The notes under the pieces were generated by a model. That model was not told the DNA's origin and searched no databases. It saw nothing but the letters and a program-made list of their open reading frames with translations. The translations under genes were made by a program, and so were the position numbers. From positions 310,001-374,000 of the forward strand of contig JBBMOL010000200.1 of the NCBI GenBank assembly GCA_037954665.1: a stretch of 64,000 nucleotides of DNA, in the 5' to 3' direction. This DNA is from Laguncularia racemosa (lineage: Eukaryota; Streptophyta; Magnoliopsida; Myrtales; Combretaceae). Of this stretch, positions 1 through 12,100 are shown piece after piece (the first letter of the stretch is position 1; every line of letters begins with the position of its first letter).

Positions 1-228
1 CCTCCACCACAGCCTCCTATTCGACATGTCTACTCTAGACGGAGAGACCTGCCTGCGTCATGTCCTGAACCATCCTCTTCTTCCTCATCGAATCCAGCTC
101 CAAACGATCTTGATCTTCCTATTGCTCTTCGGAAGGGTAAACGTCACTGTACCTATCCTATTTCGTCCTTTGTTTCCTATGATAACTTATCATAATCATC
201 ATCTTCATTTATTGCATCACTTGATACT

Positions 229-1750
229 GTGACAATTCCTAAATCTATTCATGTGGCCCTTTCTCATCCTGGTTGGCGTGATGCTATGATTGAAGAGATG
301 ACTACCTTAGATACTAATGGCACTTGGGATCTCGTGAATTTGCCCGTAGACAAGAAGGCAATTGGTTGTAAATGGGTGTTTTCTGTTAAGGTTAATCCTG
401 AAGGCTCAGTAGCTCGGCTAAAAGCTCATCTTGTTGCTAAAGGTTACGCTCAAACGTATGGCGTTGATTACTTTGACACATTCTCCCCTATGGCTAAGAT
501 GACTGCTGTTCGATTATTTATCTCTTTAGCTGCTACTAATCATTGGCCGCTCTTCCAGTTAGACATTAAGAATGCCTTCTTACATGGCGATTTGCAGGAA
601 GAAGTATACATGGAGTAACCACCTGGGTTTGTTGCTCGAGGGGAGTCGGGTAAAGTCTGTCGTCTTTGGAAATCCTTATATGGACTGAAACAGAGCCCTC
701 GTGCTTGGTTTGGGAAATTCAGTCAGGCTGTTGAGACATTTGGTCTTAGCAAGATTAGATCGGATCACTCGGTATTCTTTAAGTGTTCTGACTTGGGTAT
801 GATTCTTCTTATTGTATATGTTGATGACATTATCATTACAGGAAGTGACAGTGCAGGAATCTCATCGTTGAAGTCATTTCTTCACACACAGTTTCATACC
901 AAGGATTTGGGATTATTGAAATATTACTTGGGGATTGAATTGACAAGGAGTAAGAAAGGCATTTTCCTCTCTCAACGGAAATATGTACTTGACTTATTAA
1001 CAGAGACGGGCAAATTAGGTGCTAAGTTGTGTAGCACACCCATGCTCCCTAATATGTAACTAACTAAAGAGGGTGAGTTATTTCAGGATCCAGAGAGGTT
1101 TAGACGTTTAGTTGGAAAATTAAATTATCTCACAGTGACTCGTCTCGATATTGCTTATCCCGTAAGTGTGGTAAGTCAGTTTATGTCCTCTCCTACCGTG
1201 CATCATTGAGCAGCTTTGGAGCAAATTCTGTGTTACCTGAAAAGTGTCCCAGGACGTGGTTTAGTTTATGGTGGTCAGGGACATAATCATATTGAGTGTT
1301 TCTCGGATGCAGATTGGGCAAGATCCAAAATAGACAGAAGATCCACCACTGGGTATTGTGTATTTGTGGGTGGAAACCTAGTCTCTTGGAAAAGCAAGAA
1401 ACAACATGTTGCGTCTCGCTCAAGTGTAGAGTCGGAATATAGGGCTATAGCACACTCAGTATGTGAGATAATGTGGATTTATCAACTCTTACTTGAAGTT
1501 GGCTTTAAGGTGCCAATACCTGCACAATTGTGGTGTGATAATCAGGCAGCTATTCATATTGCATCTAATCCCGTATTTCATGAACGAACGAAACACATTG
1601 AGATTGACTGTCATTTCATTTGAGAGAAGATACAACAAAACTTGGTCTCTACAAAGCATGTTAAGACTGGAAAACAGTTGGCAGATATCTTTACTAAAGC
1701 TTTAAATGGGGTTAGAGTTAGTTATATTTGTAACAAGTTGGGCATGATCA
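229..1750 (+). pseudogene. Copia-A reverse transcriptase and RNase H remnant
   Basis: The RT part begins with the Copia signature around 290-480 (W-x-L-V, GCKWVF, KAHLVAKGYAQ) and DIKNAFLHGDL near 562-595. The catalytic YVDD box is at about 820-831. The RNase H part begins near 1290 (SDADWA) and includes RSTTGYCVFVGGN, VESEYRA and WCDNQAAI. Stops at about 616 and 1057 and a broken stretch before 1216 rule out a functional polyprotein. Confidence 0.9.
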
Positions 1751-1777
1751 ACATCTATGCTCCAACTTGAGGGGGAG

Positions 1778-1949
1778 TGTTATAATATGTATATTAATGT
1801 ATAATATCCTACATTAATGTGTATTATTAACTAGCTATTATTAGAGGATCTTATTTCCTAAAATAGATAGATCAATCCTGTATATATAGACATCAATTCC
1901 TATATGAAAATGGAATGAAATAAGATTAGTATTTCTTTTAAATTACACA
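1778..1949 (+). repeat. 3' LTR of Copia-A
   Basis: It starts TGTTATAATATG directly after the purine tract TTGAGGGGGAG and ends TTACACA, giving the TG...CA ends expected of an LTR (about 172 bp). The partner LTR lies outside the window, so the boundaries are inferred from the ends and the neighbouring LINE sequence only. Confidence 0.7.
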
Positions 1950-3090
1950 TTCTAAGGCTAAAGTAAGTTGGGATGATGTTTGTAAACCTCTAAAATGTGG
2001 TAGCTTGGGTATACCCAACTTACGTCATTGGAACAAAGCCATTCAACTTAACATATTTAGCACCTGGGTAAAGAAGGCCTCAGGAGTTTATTGCTGGAAT
2101 GGATTCATTCTACACTACTAAAAGGAAGAAATTTTTGATCATTTAGAACTACCATGTACTCTTGGTCTTGGAAGAAGCTATTAAAGCTAAGAGGCCTAGT
2201 CTAAATTAGTTTCTAATGGGAACCTAACAATGGACTAGCCATATCACTTTAGGCTGACCATTGGCTTCCAATTGACCCACTGGACACTATATTTATTGCT
2301 CATGAGATGGGTAGCACAGGTTTCCCTCTCACAACAAAGTTTTGTTTTCTGATGAAAGACAACAAATGGTGCTTACTGATTGGCCTGTTTTAGACTAACA
2401 TTCATATCCCACCTTCTCTTTGTCCTAGTGCCTCTTGCTTTGACTAACTCCGATGGATATATACTAGCACGGAAGAGTATACCATAAAGAGTGGATATAC
2501 CTCTCTAAATCCACCAGAAACCACAATCCCATGGTACAAGGTGATTTGGAACAAAACTTTATTACCAAGATACTCATTTATTTTATGGCTAGCTTTGTTA
2601 AGTAAACTATTTACCCTTGATAAGTTGATATCATGAGGAGTCACCACTTCTACAACTTATTTTCTTTGTCGGCAAGGCTTGGAAGATCATTCCCACTTAT
2701 TCTTCAACTATGGCTATACCTCCTAGATTTGGAGTCTGGTTTGCGACCATCTACAATATCCGTCTTCCTTCAAAAACTGGCTTGGTGCTACTACCTCTTT
2801 GATGGCTACAACTACCTCCACATCTCATACACTCCTAACATGGAGAGTGGAACTAGCTGCAGCAGTTTATTGCATTTGGAAAGCACGCAACAAAGTGCTT
2901 CTAGGGGATAGTCTTCTAAGCTTGGGTTCTATCGCAAACCAGATTAAAGCTTACGCAACTATAATGTAATCTAGGGAATTGTTTTTTATGTATTTTGTAC
3001 TTTTGCTTATGGTATTATGATGTAATCTTGCACGTATTTTTATGGTTGTATAACATTTCAGATCAATAAAGTTAAATTATCCAAACAAAA
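1950..3090 (+). mobile_element. LINE-B: 3' fragment of an L1-type LINE
   Basis: This stretch carries the C-terminal part of a plant LINE ORF2, downstream of the reverse transcriptase. It begins with sequence decoding to AKVSWDDVCKPLKCGSLGIP and continues to the zf-RVT-like end. It stops at an A-rich tail after AATAAAGTTAAATTATCC. LINE-A, LINE-C and LINE-D in this window match it region by region, so it is the same family. Its 5' part is missing or lies beyond the adjacent Copia-A element. Many stops and frame breaks are present. Confidence 0.85.
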
Positions 3091-3434
3091 GCAGCTGTGA
3101 GGACTAGTTGTGCTAACTTGTTAGTTTTTGTAACTAGCTGTTTTAACTTGCAGTGCTCAATGCTAATTAGTAGGAGCCCCTAATACTATTGCTAGTCATT
3201 GGTAACTGATATCTGAGTTCCATGATAAAAAATTTAGGTTGAAAATTTTTATTTTATGTAAAAAGGACAGTTTTTACCTTTTCTTAGGGCTATTTACAAA
3301 TTTCATCCAAGAGTAAGTCACAATAAGTTGAAAAGTTTCTTCTTTAGCCCCTTGTCAAGTGCCCTATGGCCTCAGTTATCGTTTTCCTTTTTGTTATTTT
3401 CATGTTGATTTTTTTTTTTTTTAAATAATTTCAG
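3091..3434 (+). other. Intron 1 remainder of the TTI1-like gene
   Basis: Non-coding sequence between the LINE-B tail and exon 2. It ends with a T-rich pyrimidine tract and a TTTCAG acceptor at 3429-3434. Nothing else recognisable is seen. Confidence 0.7.
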
Positions 3435-6147
3435 CTATGCCCTTTTTCCACTGCTGCTTCTATTGGATGCAGCAGTTCAATGCCGGTCTCAACAAAATAA
3501 TGTTAATATTTTGGGGGAGAAGCAGACAAATTCTGATGTCTCCACACGACCTCATACAGTGAGTGACTTTGTTGCAGAAGGTGTGCTTCAGTGTATGGAA
3601 CAGCTTCTTCTCAAGTGTTCACTAGGATCAGTTGATCAGGTTATTCTTATCCTTGCTCTTATTTATTTCGTTTTTTTCTCCTCTTCTTTTGTCTGATTAT
3701 TTGTAGGGCAGTGACAATCCATGTTGGCAGTCATGTTAGGCTTTGAATCCATCTTAAATTCGAGTTTAGTTGAAAATTTATACAACTGATTATATAGTAG
3801 AGCCAATTAATATTGTTTATTTTTGCAAGGTCAGTTTTTTATTCATTCCACTTATACTTGTACCTCTTAGTAATGTGGTCTTCTTGTTTTTGATTCATAT
3901 CATGATGATGGAGTTCTGTGGGTCTTCTAGATAATGCCTGCCTTTTCCATGAGGGCTATGGTGTTCCCTCCGCTAATTTAAATTGAAAACATTTTGTTTG
4001 AGTACATCAAGGCTTGTCAAAAGAGGATGCAATTCTATGTTTGAATGTGAGCATGCAGTTTGTTGCTTGTTGCGTGTACTAATTGAAATTGATAATTGTA
4101 TGTTGGGTTGCTATGAGTCTTATGAATTTGTCTTTAATGGTGTGAGTTCAATGTTTCTTCAGATGATTTACCCAAAAAAAAATGTTTCTTCAGATGGTTG
4201 TGATACTAAAAAAGTTGACTCAAGCTGCTGTGCTTTCTCCATCAGAAGCCACTGAGGAGATTCGTGAAGAAATAATTAAGTGTTTCAGGGCACTTCTTTT
4301 GACTTTATTACCCTGTCCTGATGATTCTTGCATGTGCAAACAAATTATTGGTTGGCCTTCACTGATGGATGCCAGGGGTGTGGAAAACATCCCCAAATCT
4401 CCAGAGTATGGTTTAGGGTCCAAAGAATGCTTACTTGCTTTTCTTCAATCACCACTTGCTTCTGCTGCTGTTGGACACTGGTTGTCACTTCTTCTGAAAG
4501 TATGTCCATTGTTTGTGTCATCTGTTCGTCTGACGTATTTTACAATTCACGTCACCTCCTGAGAGGTTAATGTTGGATTTGCAAAGGCTGCAGATACTGA
4601 GGCTGCACGTGGACATCGGGGTAGTAGAAACCTTCGAGTAGAAGCCTTTTACACTTTAAGAATTCTTGTTGCCAAGGTAATTCCTGACAATATTCAGTTT
4701 TTTGGATGGGTGTGGAGTGTCTTTACTTCACAATGTAGAGAAGGTTTCAAATGTCGAACATTCTTAACTGTGGTGCTAATGTAAGAATTTCTTTCAAGGT
4801 GGCTGTTATCTTATTGCATTTGCACCATGAGTTCTTAGTCTTTTTTGGGTAAAATGTCTGTATTCATTTATAGTTAAAAAAAAAGAAAAGAAGAGAAAGT
4901 ATACAAGAGAAGATAGCCTCACAAGAAACCTTAAATCTTGAGCCTAGCACCATACAAAAACTAAACAGATCACGCTGCTTTGTGCCAAATTAAGATAAAG
5001 ATGTCGTTTCTATATGTAAGGAGCACTTTAAAACATTGATACACGGTATATTCTTTTGGTAAGTCTATTTCTTTAGACATCTCCTGTTTTTTTTTTTTTC
5101 CTTCCCTTCTTCTCTCTAAGATGAATGGAAGGGGTGAACTTGAAGGACAATTAGCAGAAAAAAACCCAATAAGTCAACTTTCCAGTATGGTTTTTTAGCT
5201 AGTGAATGGTGAGATAGTACTTTGGGCGAGTGGTTGGTTATTTTTGCTCTTGCTCCTCTCGAAATTCTTTATGAACCACAATAAGGATATTGCCCAGGCC
5301 AGTGGTTCACTGCATGCCTTGGGAAGGGAAAAACAACTAGAGAGAAGTTAATTATTCTTTTCTTAAGTAAGCTAAGACCTTTCCTGCTACATGGATTAAA
5401 TAATATAAAGTTTCTTATGTTGTTAGGCAATTTTATTTTCAGGTGGGAACTGCTGATGCTTTAGCTTTCTTTTTACCCGGTGTTGTTAGTCAGTTTACAA
5501 AAGTATTACATGTTACTAAAAAAATGCTGAGTGGGGCTGCTGGAAACGTTGAAGCTATTGATCAAGCAATTCGAGGAATGGCTGAGTATCTTATGGTTGT
5601 TCTTGAGGATGATGCAAATGCATCTGCCTTTGATACAACTAATTCTGATGCTGCCATAAATTTGAAGAAGTATGGATCCACTTATGCATATCTAGAAGAA
5701 CTTCGTCATTTACCCAAAGATAAAGGCCAGCAGAAGGATATGGTGAATGGACTGGATGGTGAGAATCAAAGCAAGACTTCCCCACAGCGTCAATGGCAGG
5801 ATCAGAGAAAGGATGATTCCAACAAGAAAATAGGATCCTTGCAGGTGAAGCGAACTAAAGAATGGATTGAGGAAACCTCAGCAAATGTCAATAAACTTTT
5901 GGTTGCTACTTTTCCACATGTATGCAGATATTTCTATTATTTTTATCATTTATGCATGTATTAGCCATCTATAATCTTGAGTATTTGTTATTGTCCAGCT
6001 ATTATTTTAACTGCTAATGGTATGTTGTCTTTAATTTAGATGTGTACTCATCAAGCAAAAAGAGTGCGACAAGGACTGCTTGCTGCTGTTCAAGGACTAC
6101 TATCAAAGTGCAGATGCACACTAAAAGAGAGCAGATTGATGCTCTTG
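3435..6147 (+). CDS. TTI1: TTI1-like exons 2-6 (N-terminal block)
   Basis: This block encodes the N-terminal alpha-helical repeats, from YALFPLLLLLDAAVQCRSQ in exon 2 to the helix QGLLAAVQGLLSKC in exon 6. Exons 2-6 have 205, 306, 90, 477 and 108 bp; from exon 3 to exon 6 every exon is a multiple of three. Exon 5 (5443-5919) carries a hydrophilic, charged insertion (about codons 95-140, K/Q/D-rich) between helices, probably a disordered loop. Exon 3 is preceded by two nearly identical acceptor copies (see findings). Exon 6 is followed by the 27.7-kb intron. Confidence 0.9.
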
Positions 6148-9100
6148 GTGAGCTCACAATTATTGTGTTGATTTGATAAAATTTGTTTTCTGATGTTCCT
6201 TAAGTTATGGGAATAAGTGGTATCTTTTGCTATATATTTAGTTCTTATGCTCAGTCAGTTTGGATAGATCATAGAAAATTTGGAAAATAAAATTAGCTGT
6301 CCTCTTTCGGTAAGCTTGGTCTTGGTCTTTCTTTTTTTTGGGTAATTAAACTTTATCAATTCAAGATATTGTACAACCATAAGAGATTGATAAGTTTACA
6401 TCATGGTAGCATAAACGAAGTACAAAGAACATGAAAAAAAAAATAGCTAGATTACAATATAGCAAAGTAAGCTCTAATCTGATTCACAATGGAACCCCAA
6501 TTAGGACAGTTATCCCCTAAGCATACTTTGTTGTGAACTTTCCATATGCAATAGACTGCTGCTACTAGATCGGCACTCCATATTTGGAATGTAGAGGAGG
6601 TGGAATCAGCTATAGCCCTCAAAGAAGTCGTAGCACCTTACCAGTTTTTAAAGAAAGATGGGCATTGTAAATAGTCACAAACTTTGCTTCGAATCTGGGA
6701 GGTGTAGCTACAATTAAAAATAGGTGAGAGTGATCTTCCTAACCTTGAGAGCATAGGAAACGAATTGCAGAATTAGTGACTCCTCATGTTGTCAGCTTAT
6801 TGAGGGTAGATAGTTTACTTAACAAGCTAACCATAAAATAAACGAGTGTTTTGGTAAAGAGGTTTTGTTCCAAATCACTTTATACCATGGCAAAGTGGTA
6901 CCTGGAGGATTTAGGAAAGCATATCCACTCTTTATTGTATACATTCCCGTACTCGCATGGATCCATCTGAGTTGGTCAGGGTAAGAGGCATTAGGGTGTA
7001 GAGATGATGGGATATAAATGTTAGTCCAGGATGAGCCATTCGGAAGGCATCATTCATTGCCATCCATTAGGGAATAAGCTTTGTGGTAGGAGGGAAACTA
7101 GTGCTACTTATCTCTCGAGCACTAAATATAATGTCCAATGGGCCTATTGGAAGCCAGTAGTATGCCCAGAGTGATATGGCTAGACCATTGTTAGGTTCTC
7201 ATTGGAAGTTGGACCGGACTAGACCTATTAGCTTTAGCAGCTTCTTCTAGGATTAGGAGCATGTGGCAGGAGTTTTAGACAACTAGAAACTTCTTTTTTT
7301 CAGTAGTGTAGAATGAATCCATTCTGGCCATAAACTCTTAGGGCCTTCCTTACACAAGTACCAAATATAGTCATAGGTTAGGTATACCTAGACCTCTATA
7401 TTTCAAGGATTTGCAAACATCATCTCACCTCACTTTAGCCTTGGAAAATGTGTTAAGGCTATCGCTCCATAGAAAATTCCTGAGTAACTAGTCCATTTTC
7501 TTTATGATAGATTTAGTTAATAAGAAGATAGAACTCCAGTAGACTTGTATTGAAAATAAAACTGATTTAACTAGCTAAAATCTTCCTACGTATGATAGAT
7601 ATTTTGAAGTCTAAGAGTTGAAGCGAGCTAATATTCTTTCTAGCAAGGTATCAAAATCTTCCTTCTTTAGTTTTGTGGAGGTTAGTGGCACTCCTAAATA
7701 GCGTATTGGCAGTTTGCCTTCCTGGAATTGTGTACATCGAAGAATGTCTTCCTTCACCCCTTCTGGGACATGGGAGAAGAAGATGTTGCTTTTGCTGTTG
7801 TTTGCCATGCCACTAGCTCGGAAATTGAGTGGAAGTGCTGTAAAGTCTCTTTGATCAAGGATACAATTGCGAAATTGCCTTTTGTGAAGATGAGGAGATC
7901 ATTTGCAAAACAAAGGTGAGTTAGTTTTTCAGACTTACATTTCTAGTGAAGAGAAATTTGAGGGTTCCCAATTAGCCTCCTCAGATGGGTGGATAACACC
8001 TCCATGCCCAATACAAAGAGGTAAGGGGATATAAGATCTCCCTTAACCCCCTGTTGCTAGCAAAGCAACTTGCCAGTTCTCCATTAATGTTAATGGAGAA
8101 CTTTAGAGTGGAAATACAGCTTAAGAAGGGTCTGGAAGTGTGGGGGAAATTTCATAGCTTTGAGTACCTCTAGCAAGAAGTCCCACCATATCTTGTCATA
8201 TGCCTTTTGTAAGTCCACCTTTAAAGTGCAATGTGGTGCTCTTGTTTGTGAATGATAGCCAACTATTAATTCTTGGGCAATGAAGATGTTATCAGTTATT
8301 CTTCTCCCGGGGATGAAAGCTGCCTATTTTCTACCAACCAATGAGAGAAGGATCTTCTTAATGCAAGTTGCAAGAACTTTAAATATAGCCTTGTAAAGGA
8401 TATTGCAAAATGCAATAGGGCAAAACTCACCAAGCCTAGAGGGGTTGGCCACTTTGGGAACTAAGGAAATAATGGTTGTATTAATCTCCTTTAACAAGTG
8501 TCCTGATGTAAAAAATTCCTTGGTAGCTTCAATTAGATCATGTCCAATAATGCCCTAAGCTTCCTTAAAGAATTTGGCTGAATACTCATCAGACCCTAGA
8601 GCTTTCTCATTTGCTTATGAGAAGAATCCTCATTTGATCTCTTCATTAGTAAAGGGGATATCCAATTTAAGTTGTTGTTGTTCACTTATTTCCAAGTCAC
8701 CAAATTACGGATTTCCTCAAGGGCTATCATAGAGATGCTGGAAATGGGCTACTGCTAAGGCTTTGACCTCCTCTTTACCAATTGCCTCACTACCATCCTC
8801 TCTAGATAAGCGATGGATAGAGCTTCAATTATGTAAATTCTTCATGGTTTTATGGAAGTAAGAAGTGTTATTGTCCTTCAATTTTAACCACTTGGTCCTT
8901 GATTTCTCTTTATAAAAGCTTTCCTCTGCCCCTTTTAAGTAAATGGTATTCCTTAAATGCCCTCTTCTCCTCTTCCATGCTAGAGGTGTCTCCACTCCTA
9001 TGGCTTGAAGCTTGCAATTGTAGTAATCTATTTTTAGCCAATTGCACCCTACTAGGAAGTTGGGAGAATTCATCATGATTCAACCAACTAAGTTCCTACT

Positions 9101-12100
9101 TGAGAAATTTGAGTTTACAAACGATCTAGAACATCTTGGATCCCCTAACTTATTTCTTCCAAGTGTTTGACACTAAGTCCTTGAAGTTCCTATGCTCAAT
9201 TCAGAAGTTGAAGAACTTGAAGGGTGTCTTCCTAGACCTAGAGCTATAATCCATGCATGCGATCACTAAGAAGTGGTTTAAAAGTATAGGAGACATAAAC
9301 TTTGCTTGCATCCTAGGGAGCACACTCAACCACTGTTGATTTATCATGATTCTATCCAGCTTCCTTAGTATTGGGTTATGTTCTTGCCAATTTGACCAAG
9401 TAAAGAAATCCCCAACAAATCTCAAGTCCTCTAATTTTGTGTGGGTAATGCAATTTTGAAACTCCACCATAGCTTTCGTAAGATGCATTCTACCCCTAAG
9501 TTTTTCTGAGGGAGATTTGGTGGAATTAAAATCTCCAAGAACCACTCAAGGACTCCGATTTAGCGACAGAGCTAGGGTCTTAAGTTTACTCCACAAAACT
9601 CTTCTCTCTCTTGTTTGATCCACAGACGAAGGTTGCAAAAAGTGTAAAATTGGAACTCAGATTGGTTGCTTCACAATGCATAAGCTGGGCATGCTCAATC
9701 ACCACTCGAACAACCCATTCTCTAGGATCCCAAACTAACCACAAACGCTTCCTAGCTACACCATTTATTCTCACCTGGCATCGTAAGCTAAAGGCATTCT
9801 TAATAGACTCTTCATTTGAAGGGTTCACCTTAGTTTCTAATAAACCTATAAAATTTATTTTTTGGACTTCACAAACTTGTCTAATGTCCACCACCTTGAT
9901 AGGGTCATTAAGCCCCCTGATGTTCCAGGTTACTATATTCATGGTACTACAAAGGGCTAACGACTAGGTGAACGTTCTCCTCCTCTTCTGCTGCTTGTTC
10001 TTCCTCCTACTTGAAGAACTTGAGCCTTTTGCATTATTTGGATTACTACCCAATCCATGGTCCCTTTGGAGCGTAAGTTTGTTAAGAGGAGTGTTCTCAA
10101 ACTCCTCAATCTCTTCTTTGTTGTCACTTATGGGTTAGCCAGGTTAGGTGACAATAAGAGCTTGAATGGGAGGTTCCTCGTGCTGGTTCAATGTGTCAGC
10201 TATGGAGGAAGGTGTTGGTATGGTGAGACTCTCCTCCGGGTAAGGGTTGACTTAGAGGTTTGCTGTTCTTTTCTCCTCCATATTCTCAACTTGCATTTCA
10301 ACATCAAAGACCACATTCCTAGGCTTTACCTCAACCTCATCTCCAATCCCATCCTTGTCCTCCACCTCCATCACATTCGCAGCCTCTTCCTCCTCAACTT
10401 CCAACACTTTCTCTATAACTTCATCACGATTCAGCTTAGGGGCCAGTTGGGCTAAATTTACTACAGCGTTAGGTTCTTTTTTCTGTTTTAGAGGAGATTG
10501 GACTTCCTCACCCCCTTCCCTTCTAGGCTGGCAGCAAGGCATTCCAGTACTTGTGTTGGTGCTCATGCCTTCCTCTTGCATCTTATTCTTCCCCTTAACT
10601 CCACGTTTAACCTGAATCCATTGTTCCTCCCTAGTCTTGGCCTTGGAGTTTCCAGTAGGAGTTTGGGAGTTTTCCTTTTAGCCTGAGCTACAAGTATGGC
10701 CGAAGAACTTACAAGTTCCACGTCTAGGAAGGAGCCCTTGGTACTTAACCAAAATTCTTGCAACCAATCCATCGGACCTCTCCATTTCCACTTGAGTGAT
10801 CAGTTCTTCTCTTGTGTCTATTTTAACCAGAATCCATGCGTGGTTAGCCCTCTGTTTTGAAGCCGTTAAGGCGTCAGCCTTGAGAGGGATACCCACAGGA
10901 CTTACTATGTGGCTTAGGCCTTCCTCATTAAGGTACTCACAAGGGATGCGCAAGGAGAATGCCCAAACAAGACCATTGATTGGTGAGGCTTTTCAAGGGA
11001 CATTCCTTTCCTCCATTTTTGAAGAATGAAGAACCTTTGCCCCAAGTACCAGGTCCTATCGAGAATGGGGGTCAAATCCCTACCTTTTGCAAATCTAAAG
11101 TAGAAAAAGCCTTCTTTGTTGCCTAAAACTTCCAGGAGTCCATTATCTTTCCAAAGCCAAAAAGCTGTCTCATGAACCAGCTTAAATAGCATCCTACGAC
11201 CAAGGAAAAAACCCACCATGGTGAAAGACTAGTATTTAGCTCAAGCGTCTTCAACGGCTTCGGGGATTTTGACTTGTGGGATGGACCCTCTCCTTCAAGT
11301 TCTTTGTTAGCACATGCATGGGCATAAGATTTAGTCTCATGTGCTCTTTCGGTGGTGGTTTTGGTTGGGGAAGGTGGTTTGGCAATGTGGTTTTGTTTTT
11401 GTTGACTGAATAATTTGAGGTTGATTTTTCAGAAAATTACTTCCTAAATTAGAGATTTTTTATTTATTGTATTTTATTTTTTTTCCTAATTTAGTATTAT
11501 TCTTGTGTATAAATACCTTTGTAACTTAATTGTAAATCAAGATTTGAGAAATAAAGTGTTTCTTTCTCCTAAAATCTTCATGTTATTAGAGCAAAAACTT
11601 TGATTTTTTTCATTTTTTTTTGGCGTGGTCATAAAACCCTAGAACACCAAAAGTAATATCCAACCAACGTAAGGGTCTTTTTTTCTCATTGCCTACTCTA
11701 GCGAGGAGGAAACGTCAAAACCAGCCTTCGGTTTGACTCTGATGGCTGTTTGACTAGCGCATGTGCCTCATGCACCTTTTTTTACTCCACTAGATTCTTC
11801 ACACGCCGGTGCGTGGCAACTCGTAAACTAGTGTCACCTCCTCCAATCACCTTCCTTAGCCTCATCTATCTTTTTTCGGCCTACCTTGCTGATCGATAGT
11901 TCCGTTTTACATCATCAACCTATGTTTTTTTTCCACATTTTAGAGGTTTTCTTTGATAATGGTAGACAGGAAAAGAGTGGTGCTCAACTTTGATAACTAC
12001 TACTTGCAAATCATTCCCATGAAAGCTTGATGGAACTAATTATTTTACATGGTCAAGGTCTTGTTTACTGTTCATCAAAGCTAGAGGAATGCAGGGTTAT

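Larger units (their letters stand above)
1..1949 (+). mobile_element. Copia-A: 3' part of a Ty1/Copia LTR retrotransposon
   Basis: The window opens inside a Copia element. Reverse transcriptase and RNase H remnants run on the plus strand and are followed by a purine tract (around 1769-1777) and a 3' LTR. The 5' half lies outside the window, so no TSD can be checked. In-frame stops (for example near 616 and 1057) and a frame break around 1207 show it is dead. It lies in intron 1 of the TTI1-like gene and abuts a LINE 3' fragment, into which it may have inserted. Confidence 0.9.

Noticed and set aside
26..232. 68-residue open frame on the plus strand
   Set aside because: It lies in a different frame from the Copia-A coding sequence and has no recognisable protein character.
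4850..5100. A-rich and T-rich tracts in TTI1 intron 4 that look like a short retroposon tail
   Set aside because: No target duplication or homologous body sequence could be found.
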